The translations under genes were made by a program, and so were the position numbers. A DNA stretch of 64,000 bases from Brucella haematophila (GTDB taxonomy: Bacteria; Pseudomonadota; Alphaproteobacteria; Rhizobiales; Rhizobiaceae). The notes under the pieces are model-generated. The model was given only the letters and a program-made list of their open reading frames with translations. It had not been told where the DNA came from and ran no database searches. Positions within the stretch are counted from its first letter, which is position 1. The number at the start of each line of letters is the position of its first letter. Positions 1-7,688 of this stretch are shown here, in pieces. The DNA is taken from the NCBI RefSeq assembly GCF_005938105.1, contig NZ_VCPE01000003.1, positions 1 to 64,000 on the forward strand, given 5' to 3'.

Positions 1-319
1 TAACACCTGGGCAACGCGGCGATGCACCCATTGCCATCCCGCTCCTTGAACCGTTGCCTCCAACGCGCCTCTGCGCTGCAGACACGGCTTACGCAGCTTC
101 CTGACAATACGCGGCACGCAACCAGTCATTCCCAACAACCCAACCCGAAAGAGGATCAGGCCGTTCGACCCGATCGCCTACCGACGACGGAATATCATAG
201 AGCGCACGTTCTGCCGTCTCAAAGACTGGAGGCGTGTTGCAACACGATACGACAAGCTAATGATCAACTTCGCCGCAACATGCTATATTGCAGCGATCAT
301 GACTTGGTGGATCAATTGA
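1..319 (+). pseudogene. IS5-family transposase orfB remnant (3' part)
   Basis: Translating outside the longest open frames gives an IS5-family transposase C-terminus. Frame from 24 reads APIAIPLLEP...LCAADTAY, then after a frameshift near 93-100 the frame ending at the TGA at 317-319 reads PVIPNNPTRKR, then AYRRRNIIERTF, then RLKDWRRVATRYDK. The YRRRN(I/V)IER and LKDWRR(I/V)ATRYD blocks are hallmarks of the DDE transposase end (catalytic Glu in IER). The 5' part lies outside the window. It is broken by the frameshift, so no active transposase is expected. It abuts a second, inverted IS5 fragment. The 105-codon open frame at 22-339 overlaps it in another frame and is not a gene. Confidence 0.7.
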
Positions 320-341
320 GTCTGGAGCCTAGTGCGTAGAC

Positions 342-692
342 TCATAACCATCTGCACCCAATGCGGACAGTGATGAGTTTGACAGCTGCCAGGAAATTGG
401 CAGGGTTCTTATCGTAACGTGTGGCGATGCCACGATAGTGTTTGATGCGATTAAAGAACCGCTCGACCAGATTTCTCTGGCGATATACCCATGGCGAGAA
501 CGCGAAGACGTCCTTACGGTTGGATTTGGGAGGAATATTGGCCCAGATTTTCCGTTCTGCGGCTGTCTTCCGGATCGCATCGGTATCGTAAGCTTTGTCC
601 GCAAGCAGCGTGCCGCCTGCCTTGATGCGTTCAATGAGACCCTCGGCCCGAGAGCAATCGGCAACCTGTCCGCCGGTCAGGCAAAGATTGAC
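342..692 (-). pseudogene. IS5-family transposase fragment, C-terminal half
   Basis: Minus-strand frame with an IS5 (IS427-type) orfB C-terminus: VNLCLTGGQVADCSRAEGL, LLADKAYDTDAIR, NIPPKSNRKD, YRQRNLVERFFNRIKHYR and ATRYDKNPANFLAAVKL, which includes the second Asp and the Glu of the DDE triad. The N-terminal half is missing; homology stops near 690, where it meets an oppositely oriented IS5 copy. The sequence just past its stop (TAGACTCATAA, about 335-345) resembles the terminal repeat also seen at the end of the related remnant near 47760. Non-functional as it stands. Confidence 0.75.
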
Positions 693-1159
693 TCGACCTG
701 TGTCCGTGTTCACCAGCATGCGGCTACGGGAAAAAAGGGGATGGAGATGAGGGCGGCATGGGACGTTCCCGCGGCGGGCTTACGAGCAAAATCCACGCAC
801 TCGTTGACGCCAAAGGTCGCCCCGTCACCGTCCATCTGACCGGAGGGCAGATTGCCGACTGCACCGAGGCCGACGCGCTGACGGACAAGCTCGGCGAAGG
901 AGACATCCTGCTGGCCGACAAGGGTTATGACAGCAATGCCATTCGAGCCAAGGCCGCCGAGCGAAAGGCCTGGGCCAACATTCCGCCGAAGACAAACCGC
1001 AAGGGCTCCTTAGCATTCTCGCCTTGGGTCTATCGACAACGAAACCTCGTCGAACATTTCTTCAACAGAATCAAAGAGTTTCGGGGTATTGCGACCCGGT
1101 ATGACAAGCGCCCCGAAAACTTCCTCGCTGCCGTAAAGCTCATCGCCGCAAGAATCTGA
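686..1159 (+). pseudogene. IS5-family (IS427-type) transposase, 5'-truncated, with -1 frameshift site
   Basis: Starting near 690, one frame reads IDSTCVRVHQHAATGKK and the -1 frame continues GDGDEGGMGRSRGGLTSKIH, then LLADKGYDSNAI, NIPPKTNRKG, YRQRNLVEHFFNRIK and ATRYDKRPENFLAAVKLIAARI with a stop at 1157-1159. This is the usual orfA/orfB layout of IS427-group elements fused by programmed -1 slippage. All of orfA before the DST motif is absent, so the copy is dead. Its left end is fused head-to-head with the inverted copy at 342-692 (shared bases around GATTGACTCG). The element's right end lies near 1175-1190. Confidence 0.75.
731..737 (+). other. -1 ribosomal frameshift heptamer A AAA AAG in IS5 remnant
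   Basis: The bases AAAAAAG sit in phase as xxA AAA AAG in the upstream transposase frame (codons GGA AAA AAG). After a one-base backward slip the next codon is GGG at 737, exactly the frame that continues into the orfB part with its own ATG at 758. This fits the X XXY YYZ rule used by many IS elements. The element is truncated upstream, so the site is a relic here. Confidence 0.65.
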
Positions 1160-1186
1160 TGTCAAAGTTAATGAGTCGACGGCCTA

Positions 1187-1423
1187 GTGCCTAGTCGTTC
1201 TAATGAGTTTAGCGGCAAGATTCGATGTCGATTCAATCTGTTCTGATAGGTTTAATTGACTACACCGTGCAGGCTGAGATCTGAATTTCGCATTTGACTA
1301 TAAAATTGGATGTGGCAAAACATGCGGCAGTTGGAGTGTCTCCCCAACTGCTCTGCTCTATCCTCACTATCAAGCATTCACTCTCACAAAATCACGCGAG
1401 CAAGCACGGATTGGACATGCCAT
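1187..1423. other. Intergenic, no gene seen
   Basis: About 240 bases between the IS5 remnant and livF. Apart from the hairpin at 1327-1351 I see no coding signal. The short open frames here match nothing I recognise. Confidence 0.5.
1327..1351 (-). terminator. Hairpin downstream of the livJHMGF operon
   Basis: Perfect 8-bp stem GCAGTTGG/CCAACTGC with a 9-base loop, about 75 bases past the livF stop on the minus strand. A TTTT run follows only after six further bases on that strand, so it is a plausible but not textbook intrinsic terminator. Confidence 0.45.
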
Positions 1424-2188
1424 TTATATCGTCAGCGCATGTTCACCAACGGCAGTACCGAGATAGAGATGCGTCAGTTCAGGATGATGAGCGACTTCCT
1501 CGGAAGACCCGTTTAGTCTCATCCGCCCACCTTCCAGCACATAGATATGATCGGCAATTTCCAGAGCCAACCGCACGTTCTGTTCGACGAGTAGAATTGA
1601 CATACCATTGGACGCCATTTCCAACACAATCTTAAAAATCTGCGTAATGATCTTCGGTGCAAGACCAAGCGACGGCTCGTCCAATAGAAGCAGTTCCGGT
1701 TCCTGCATGATGGCACGACCGATGGCGAGCATCTGCTGCTGCCCTCCAGAAAGCCGAAGAGCCGACCCGTTGCGACGCTCCTTCAGGATTGGAAAGAGAT
1801 CGAACACCTCCGTCCTCAGTGCCTCAAAGCTGCGTTCCCCACGTCCAACATGGGCGGCGACAAGATTCTCCTCCACCGTCAGGCGATGGAAAATCTGGCG
1901 CCCCTCCGGTGCGTGGGCCAGACCGCGACGGACGATAAAATCAGGACGTTTGCGTGTTATATTCTCGCCGTGATAGGTCACGCTTCCGCCGAATATCTGG
2001 CAAGCCCCAGAAATTGCGGATAGAAGCGTGGTTTTCCCCGCGCCATTCGGCCCGACAATAACAACAATCTCGCCCTTGTTCAGGCCAAGATTCACATCCG
2101 ACAGAATCTGCTTACGCCCGTAACCTGCGGAGAGCTTTTCGATTTCGAGCAAGTTCCCCGATCTCATCGAGTTCATTTTCTGTTCCAA
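1424..2188 (-). CDS. livF: Branched-chain amino acid-type ABC transporter ATP-binding protein LivF
   Basis: Cytoplasmic ATPase of a hydrophobic amino-acid/carboxylate uptake (HAAT) importer. Walker A GPNGAGKT, Q-loop region APEGRQIF, signature LSGGQQQM, Walker B LLLLDEP and switch His region LLVEQNV are all present; about 254 aa, the usual LivF length. I place the start at TTG 2188: AGGAGG lies six bases upstream, inside the end of livG, and gives the same N-terminal length as the paralogue at 30463. ATG 2176 is the alternative. The longer open frame reaching back to 2314 runs over livG and is not used. Last gene of livJHMGF, overlapping livG. The real substrate may be an aromatic or acyl carboxylate, judging from the linked CoA ligase genes (inference). 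Confidence 0.9.
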   Translation of the reverse strand: MEQKMNSMRSGNLLEIEKLSAGYGRKQILSDVNLGLNKGEIVVIVGPNGAGKTTLLSAISGACQIFGGSVTYHGENITRKRPDFIVRRGLAHAPEGRQIFHRLTVEENLVAAHVGRGERSFEALRTEVFDLFPILKERRNGSALRLSGGQQQMLAIGRAIMQEPELLLLDEPSLGLAPKIITQIFKIVLEMASNGMSILLVEQNVRLALEIADHIYVLEGGRMRLNGSSEEVAHHPELTHLYLGTAVGEHALTI

Positions 2189-2930
2189 GGTAAGCCTCCT
2201 GTACTTGGGAGTTGGCCTGTACTTCTGTTGGGCTACCGCCGAAAAGCAGCATTCCCTGATGCAAGACATAAACGTGATCGGATACGGCCATGACCAAATC
2301 CATATCGTGTTCAATCACGATAATGGCGCGGTCTTTGGATCGCAGTTTTTCCAGCCGGTAGCGCAACTCGAGTGTCTCGGCTTCATTCAACCCGGCGGCG
2401 GGTTCATCCAGCAGCAAAACACGCGGATTGCGCACCAGAGCTCGAGCGATTTCGAGCATTCGCTGTTTGCCATATGGCAGCATGCCCGCCTGTTCAAATG
2501 CCAGATCATCGAGACCGAAATCCGAAAGGATCCGTCTGCAATGACCAAGGCGCTTGTTTTCCTGACGCTTTGATCTTCTCCATGCGAAGAGATCGCGCCA
2601 GACACCGCCTTTGTCCTGCGGATAAAGACAGACATCAAGATTGTCTTGGACCGACATACGGTCGAACAGCCGGATATTTTGATAGGTTCGGGCAATGCCA
2701 GCGAGACTAATCTTGTGCTTGCCTAATCCGTCAATACGAGAGTCATCCAGCATGACTGCTCCCGATGTCACTGAATAAGACCCCGTGACCATGTTGACGA
2801 ACGTCGATTTTCCTGCGCCGTTCGGCCCGATAATCGCGTAAATCTTGCCCGGCTCAAACGTCATCGATACGTCGTTCATCGCAACGTTTGCACCATATTT
2901 CTTGGTGAGATTGCGCACTTCCAAGCTCAT
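2112..2930 (-). CDS. livG: Branched-chain amino acid-type ABC transporter ATP-binding protein LivG
   Basis: 272-aa ABC ATPase. Walker A GPNGAGKS near residue 36, the LivG-type signature LPYGKQRM in place of LSGGQ, Walker B LLLDEPAAGLN and switch region IVIEHDMDLVM are visible. It energises the importer with LivF. ATG at 2930 overlaps the livM stop (ATGA-type coupling). The C-terminal tail after QEAYLG (about 23 residues) overlaps the livF start. Part of the minus-strand livJHMGF unit. Confidence 0.92.
   Translation of the reverse strand: MSLEVRNLTKKYGANVAMNDVSMTFEPGKIYAIIGPNGAGKSTFVNMVTGSYSVTSGAVMLDDSRIDGLGKHKISLAGIARTYQNIRLFDRMSVQDNLDVCLYPQDKGGVWRDLFAWRRSKRQENKRLGHCRRILSDFGLDDLAFEQAGMLPYGKQRMLEIARALVRNPRVLLLDEPAAGLNEAETLELRYRLEKLRSKDRAIIVIEHDMDLVMAVSDHVYVLHQGMLLFGGSPTEVQANSQVQEAYLGTENELDEIGELARNRKALRRLRA
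2195..2200 (-). promoter_or_regulatory. Internal ribosome binding site for livF, embedded in livG
   Basis: AGGAGG on the minus strand is formed by the codons for the QEAYLG motif near the livG C-terminus, six bases before a TTG codon in the livF frame. The same arrangement recurs in the second Liv operon (30451-30456). Confidence 0.6.
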
Positions 2931-3934
2931 CGACGCACCGCCTTCAGAAGAGTTTCGATACCGAAGTTTCGCGGAACGATGCCGCCAGGACGAACGATAA
3001 TGACAACGGCCATTGTCAGCCCGAGAAGCAGCATCCGGTATTCCGCGAATTCGCGCAGAAGTTCCGGGAGAAGGATGAGCACTAATGCGCCAACGATGAC
3101 GCCGAGGATATTACCAACCCCACCGATAACAATCAGCAAAACAATCAAAACGGATTCATTCAGGGTGAAGCTTTCGGGGCTGATGAAACGCTGAAAGCCA
3201 GCAAAGAAGACACCAGCCGCACTGGCGATCGAAGCACTGACAGAAAAGGCGATCAGTTTGACTTTGGTCGTATTAATGCCAACACCGCGTGCTGCATCCT
3301 GATCTTCACGGATCGCCGACCATGCCTTGCCTAGAAGTGAATGCTTGAGCCGGTACGCTGCTATAGCTGTCAATATAGTCGCCGCCAGAAGCAGGAAAAA
3401 GTAGTCCTTTGGGGTTGTGAAGGTGAAACCGAACATCGAAATGCGATCAAGTCTGGCAAGTCCGCGAGGACCGTTGGTTACAGCATCCAGATTGTTGATG
3501 AGAACCCGAATAATTTCACCGAAGCCGAGCGTGACGATTGCGAGATAATCGCCTCTCAACCGTAAAACCGGAAGTCCCAGCAGAATGCCCGCAATTGCAC
3601 CAATGACCATTGCTATGGGCAGAATAATCAGAAAGGGAAGATGCAGATCGAACTGAGGACTTGCCAACAGCGCAAAACTATATGCGCCGACCGCGTAAAA
3701 TGCTACATATCCGAGATCAAGAAGCCCCGTGTAGCCCACGACGATATTGAGGCCGAGTCCCAGCATAATGTAAATGAGAATGCTATCCGCTACACGGATG
3801 TGCGTTCCGCTGAGCATAGGAACAATAACGATGGCACCGACGATCGCAGCGATTGTCAGCCACGCGCTTATCCGCGTGGTCATAGAAAGATCGGCTTCCG
3901 TCGTTGACTGAGATGTTTGTACGAGATCAGACAT
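2927..3934 (-). CDS. livM: Branched-chain amino acid-type ABC transporter permease LivM
   Basis: 335-aa polytopic inner-membrane protein with the LivM hallmarks GLGLNIVVGYTGLLDLGYVAF, cut here as GLNIVVGYTGLLDLG, then GLPVLRLRGDYLAIVTLGFGE (quoted in part: LRLRGDYLAIVTLGFGE) and AIREDQDAARGVGIN, the cytoplasmic EAA-like coupling loop that meets LivF/LivG. It pairs with LivH as the heterodimeric channel. The start ATG at 3934 shares bases with the livH stop. The N-terminus is about 30 residues longer than the first membrane helix. Confidence 0.92.
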   Translation of the reverse strand: MSDLVQTSQSTTEADLSMTTRISAWLTIAAIVGAIVIVPMLSGTHIRVADSILIYIMLGLGLNIVVGYTGLLDLGYVAFYAVGAYSFALLASPQFDLHLPFLIILPIAMVIGAIAGILLGLPVLRLRGDYLAIVTLGFGEIIRVLINNLDAVTNGPRGLARLDRISMFGFTFTTPKDYFFLLLAATILTAIAAYRLKHSLLGKAWSAIREDQDAARGVGINTTKVKLIAFSVSASIASAAGVFFAGFQRFISPESFTLNESVLIVLLIVIGGVGNILGVIVGALVLILLPELLREFAEYRMLLLGLTMAVVIIVRPGGIVPRNFGIETLLKAVRR

Positions 3935-4887
3935 CAGAAATCACTCTTATAAACTGTGGTTTCTTCGGAAACCGGCTCACCAATCAGGCCAGCTGGGCGG
4001 AACAGAAGCACCAGGATCAGAGCCGTAAACGCAAAAATATCGCGATACTCTGTTCCAAGAGCTCCATTTGTCAAAATGGGCAGCATGCTGGTACCAAACA
4101 CTTCCAGGAAGCCAAGCAACAACCCACCGAGGACTGCACCCGGTATGCTCCCGATACCGCCAAGAATGGCGGCGGTAAAAGCCTTTAGTCCCACAATGGC
4201 ACCCATCGTCGGGGTCATGACGCCGTAGTATCCGGCATAGAGTATCCCCGCCAGACCACCAAGACCTGGACCGATAAGGAAGATCAGGCTGATCGTACGA
4301 TTTACATTGATGCCCATCATGGCTGCGGTGCGAGCATTTTCCGAAACCGCGCGAACGTGAATGCCGATCCGGGTGCGTTCAATGAAGATTGTCAGCCCTG
4401 CGAGAAGCACCAATGCCAGCACAGTGATGCCCAACTGTGTGGTTGTAATCGACGCGCCCCAAATTTCAATTCGCGTGTTCGGCAATATGGCCGGAAAACC
4501 AATCGGAGCTGGGCCCCAGATCAACTGAATTGCGGACTGAACCGCGAGACTAAGGCCAAGCGCGCTCAGGAGCGGAGCCAATCGGGAAGAATGCCGGAGC
4601 GGCTTGTAAGCAATCCGCTCAAGCCCTACCCCCAGCATTCCCACGATGAGGAATACCGCGATAAATATCCCGAACAGAACAAGCGGACCTGTCCCAATGG
4701 AGCCGCCCGCAGCAAGTCCAATAAGAACGACAGAGACATAGGCACCAATAGCGAAAAGCTCGCCGTGCACAAAGTTGATCAGGCGCAGCACGCCGTAAAC
4801 CATCGTATAGCCAAGCGCTATCAGCGCATAAATTGAGCCTATGGTCAGAGCGTTGAAAAACTGCTGGAGAATGAAAGCGCTATCCAA
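3934..4887 (-). CDS. livH: Branched-chain amino acid-type ABC transporter permease LivH
   Basis: Inner-membrane permease, about 317 aa, with ALTIGSIYALIALGYTMVYG at the N-terminus, VLRLINFVHGELF, and AFTAAILGGIGSIPGA near the C-terminus, all LivH-typical. I choose TTG 4887: AAGGAG lies seven bases upstream and the resulting start (xDSAFILQQFFNAL) aligns with the paralogue's MSSFLLQQTVNAL at 27789. The open frame extends to ATG 4971, but the extra residues look non-homologous. Cotranscribed with livJ upstream and livM downstream. Confidence 0.88.
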   Translation of the reverse strand: MDSAFILQQFFNALTIGSIYALIALGYTMVYGVLRLINFVHGELFAIGAYVSVVLIGLAAGGSIGTGPLVLFGIFIAVFLIVGMLGVGLERIAYKPLRHSSRLAPLLSALGLSLAVQSAIQLIWGPAPIGFPAILPNTRIEIWGASITTTQLGITVLALVLLAGLTIFIERTRIGIHVRAVSENARTAAMMGINVNRTISLIFLIGPGLGGLAGILYAGYYGVMTPTMGAIVGLKAFTAAILGGIGSIPGAVLGGLLLGFLEVFGTSMLPILTNGALGTEYRDIFAFTALILVLLFRPAGLIGEPVSEETTVYKSDF

Positions 4888-4996
4888 AGCCCACTCCTTC
4901 ACTGCTATTGATCTGCCGGAACGCGGTTGACGTTTCCGGCAGACTGGAAAGAACGCGGTGATATGCTGCATCTATCAGCACATCACCAGACTAGAC

Positions 4997-6118
4997 TTAT
5001 TGGTCGCTGCCAACGAGTGTGAAACCGTCCTTCTCCACGCGGAACATATAGAGACCACCAGTATCGATACCGCCTTTGTCATTGATCTTGATGTGACCGG
5101 CGACCGTGTCCATGTCCGTTGCACGAGCGTTCTTCAGGATCGCCGCGCGATCCAGATCCGGAGTGGCCTTGATCGCATTTTCCAGCACCTGCATCTGCAT
5201 CCAGCCCAGCGCGGATTGGGGGCCTGGCTTATCGCCGTATTTCGCTTTGTACGCATCCGCGAAAGCCTGCAACTCCGGTGTTGAATCATATGGTGGCGCC
5301 TGGAACGTCACAAAGGTTCCAACGGCAGGATCGCCGGCCAACTTAACATAGTCAGGCGCATAAGCACCATCTGGAACCAACAGCTTCGCATTCAACCCAA
5401 GATCGTGCATCTGCTTTGCCAGAAGGGCAATCTGGGGCATCACGCCTCCGAAATAGACCACATCCGGTTTGCTTTGCTTGAGCTTAGTGATGACAGAGCT
5501 GAAATCCACGTCTTTGGCGTCGACACTGACAGAATCCGAGATTTTCCCACCCAGTGCCTTGAAGTTATCATCAAACAACTGAGCGACGCCCTGACCGAAC
5601 GCCTGCTTGTCGTTGATCGACGCCGCATTGCGTGCGCCCAACTCGCGATAGGCGTAAGTCGCTGACAATTTGCCCTGGGCAAAGTCATTCGAAACCGGCT
5701 GAATGATATTCGGATAGTTGAGTTCGGTAATCTGCGGGTTCGTAGAAACGGTTATCTGGGTCAGATCACAGCCGCTATAGATATCCATCGTCGGAATGGT
5801 GATACCGCTGTTGAAGTGACCGATGACGGCCTTAATCCCGTCATCATCGCAGAAACGCTGCGCCACGATTGTGCCTTCGCGCGCGTCGGCCTTGTCATCT
5901 GCCGGTACAATGATAACTTTCGATCCATTGATGCCACCAGCGGCATTCAACTTTTCGACGTAAAGCTGAACTCCGTTCAGCCAAGTGGTGCCGAAGTAAG
6001 CTTGCGGTCCCGTCAATGGTGCTGCAAAGCCGATCTTGATGTCGTCGGCGCGCGCCATGGTCGCAGCGATACCCATTACTATCGCCGTCGATGAAAAAAG
6101 AATTCCCTTGAATTGCAT
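4997..6118 (-). CDS. livJ: Branched-chain amino acid-type ABC transporter periplasmic binding protein (LivJ family)
   Basis: 373-aa periplasmic solute-binding protein. The N-terminus MQFKGILFSSTAIVMGIAATMARA is a Sec signal with likely cleavage after the ARA motif; the mature part opens DDIKIGFAAPLTGPQAYFG, typical of the LivJ/LivK fold. RBS AAAGGGGAATACC precedes the ATG. It is followed by livHMGF. A 110-base gap with a hairpin separates it from the upstream aldehyde dehydrogenase, a common arrangement that lets the binding protein be made in excess. Substrate not readable from sequence; linked genes suggest an acid that is activated as CoA thioester. Confidence 0.9.
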   Translation of the reverse strand: MQFKGILFSSTAIVMGIAATMARADDIKIGFAAPLTGPQAYFGTTWLNGVQLYVEKLNAAGGINGSKVIIVPADDKADAREGTIVAQRFCDDDGIKAVIGHFNSGITIPTMDIYSGCDLTQITVSTNPQITELNYPNIIQPVSNDFAQGKLSATYAYRELGARNAASINDKQAFGQGVAQLFDDNFKALGGKISDSVSVDAKDVDFSSVITKLKQSKPDVVYFGGVMPQIALLAKQMHDLGLNAKLLVPDGAYAPDYVKLAGDPAVGTFVTFQAPPYDSTPELQAFADAYKAKYGDKPGPQSALGWMQMQVLENAIKATPDLDRAAILKNARATDMDTVAGHIKINDKGGIDTGGLYMFRVEKDGFTLVGSDQ

Positions 6119-6188
6119 GGTATTCCCCTTTGTTGTTTGAGTTAGGCTTGAATGTTCTATTTGTGTAGGTCTGGTTCTACCTATCGAA

Positions 6189-6209
6189 GCCTCCGGTCAC
6201 GCCGGAGGC
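6189..6209 (-). terminator. Hairpin between aldehyde dehydrogenase and livJ
   Basis: Perfect stem GCCTCCGG/CCGGAGGC with a 5-base loop, 20 bases past the aldehyde dehydrogenase stop on the minus strand. Only a short TTCGAT follows, so it may be a partial terminator or an mRNA-stabilising hairpin within the operon. Confidence 0.5.
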
Positions 6210-6228
6210 CCCGATGATCTTGGTCTCG

Positions 6229-7662
6229 TCAGAGATGCGTTTGAGAAACAAACTTCACTGACTGGAAAGTCTCCAGTGCTTCCGATCCACCTTCGGAGCC
6301 ATAACCGGAATCCTTGGTTCCATTGAACGGGACCTCAGCATAAGCGAGGCCGTAGTCATTAATCGACAGCATGCCCGTCTGAACCTCGATGGAAAGCAGA
6401 TGGGCCGTCTGCTGGGAACGTGTGAATGCATAGGCAGCCAAACCAAAAGGCAGGCGATTGGCTTCCACGATTGCATCCTCCAGAGAGGAGAAGCGGTTGA
6501 TGATCGCAACCGGTCCAAAGGGCTCTTCATTCATGATTGCCGCGTCAACGGGCACATCAGCAAGAATGGTTGGCTCGAAAAAGAATCCTTCATTACCGAT
6601 GCGTTTGCCGCCCGTAAGAAGGCGCGCTCCCCGCTCGACAGCGTCATTGATCAACCTGTCCATCGCATCGAGCCTGCGGGCATTCGCCATAGGCCCCATA
6701 TCGGTTCCGTCGGTCAGGCCGTCGCCAACTTTCACAGCTTCAGCAGCGTTCACTGCCCGGTCGAGGAAATCGTCATAAACTTCCTCTGCAACGAGGATAC
6801 GCGTCGGCGCGATGCAAACCTGACCAGCATTATGATATTTGTGTCCTGCCAGCATCTCTACCGACGAAGAAATGTCCGCATCGGCACAGACGATATAGGG
6901 AGCATGCCCGCCCAGCTCCATCACAACGGGCTTCATGTGCGCACCGGCAAGAGCCGTCAGGTGTTTGCCCACTGGTGTGGAGCCCGTAAAGGACACGGCA
7001 CGGACAATCGGATGAGGAACTAGATACTCCGAAATCTCCGAAGGCGTACCATAGAGAAGATTGACTGCACCGGACGGTACACCCGCATCCACGAAAGCCT
7101 GGACCATTGCTGCGCAAGAAGCCGGTGCCTCTTCAGCAGCCTTCAGAATAACCGTGCAGCCCGCAGCAAGGGCGGCAGAAATCTTGCGGATTGCTTGCGC
7201 GACCGGATAGTTCCAAGGCGTGAAAGCAGCCACCACACCGAGCGGCTCCTTAACCACCATTTGCTGGACACCAGGACGGCGTGCGGGAATGAGGCGGCCG
7301 TAGGAACGGATACCTTCCTCCGCAAACCAGCGGATGACATCGTCAGCATTCGTCAATTCAGAACGCGCTTCCGTCAGCGGCTTGCCTTGTTCAAGCGTGA
7401 GGACAGGCGCTATCTCGTCGATACGGTTACGCAGATTGTCAGCGGCGCGGTGGAGAATTTTGGCGCGTTCACGTGCAGTAACCTTGCGCCATTGGGCGAA
7501 GGCATCAGATGCTGCCGCCAAAGCGCGATCCATGTCCGCAACTGTTGCACGAGCCACACGTCCGATTTCCTGTCCCGTGGCGGGGTTAAGTACCGCCAGA
7601 GTTTCACGACCGGCTCCATCGACCCACTGGCCATCAATCAGAAGCTGTGTATTGGGATACAT
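6229..7662 (-). CDS. NAD(P)-dependent aldehyde dehydrogenase
   Basis: Oxidises an aldehyde to the acid. ALDH-superfamily features: FTPWNYPVAQAIRKI, nucleotide-binding SFTGSTPVGKHL, catalytic Glu in MELGGHAPYIV, catalytic Cys in GQVCIAPTR, and PFGPVAII. About 477 aa from ATG 7662 (MYPNTQLLIDGQW), the usual ALDH length; ATG 7674 or 7692 are less likely because they overlap the alcohol dehydrogenase end. Closest in style to succinate-semialdehyde/betaine-aldehyde type enzymes, so substrate is open. Lies directly after an alcohol dehydrogenase, suggesting an alcohol to aldehyde to acid sequence. Confidence 0.9.
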   Translation of the reverse strand: MYPNTQLLIDGQWVDGAGRETLAVLNPATGQEIGRVARATVADMDRALAAASDAFAQWRKVTARERAKILHRAADNLRNRIDEIAPVLTLEQGKPLTEARSELTNADDVIRWFAEEGIRSYGRLIPARRPGVQQMVVKEPLGVVAAFTPWNYPVAQAIRKISAALAAGCTVILKAAEEAPASCAAMVQAFVDAGVPSGAVNLLYGTPSEISEYLVPHPIVRAVSFTGSTPVGKHLTALAGAHMKPVVMELGGHAPYIVCADADISSSVEMLAGHKYHNAGQVCIAPTRILVAEEVYDDFLDRAVNAAEAVKVGDGLTDGTDMGPMANARRLDAMDRLINDAVERGARLLTGGKRIGNEGFFFEPTILADVPVDAAIMNEEPFGPVAIINRFSSLEDAIVEANRLPFGLAAYAFTRSQQTAHLLSIEVQTGMLSINDYGLAYAEVPFNGTKDSGYGSEGGSEALETFQSVKFVSQTHL

Positions 7663-7688
7663 CGAATGTCTCATTTCAAGATTGAGTA

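Noticed and set aside
22-339. 105-codon open frame at the window start
   Set aside because: IS5 transposase sequence is readable in other frames over the same bases (APIAIPLLEP; AYRRRNIIERTF), so this frame is a shadow.
438-839. 133-codon plus-strand frame
   Set aside because: Only its middle (from about 690) is IS5 coding; the first part is antisense to the fragment at 342-692.
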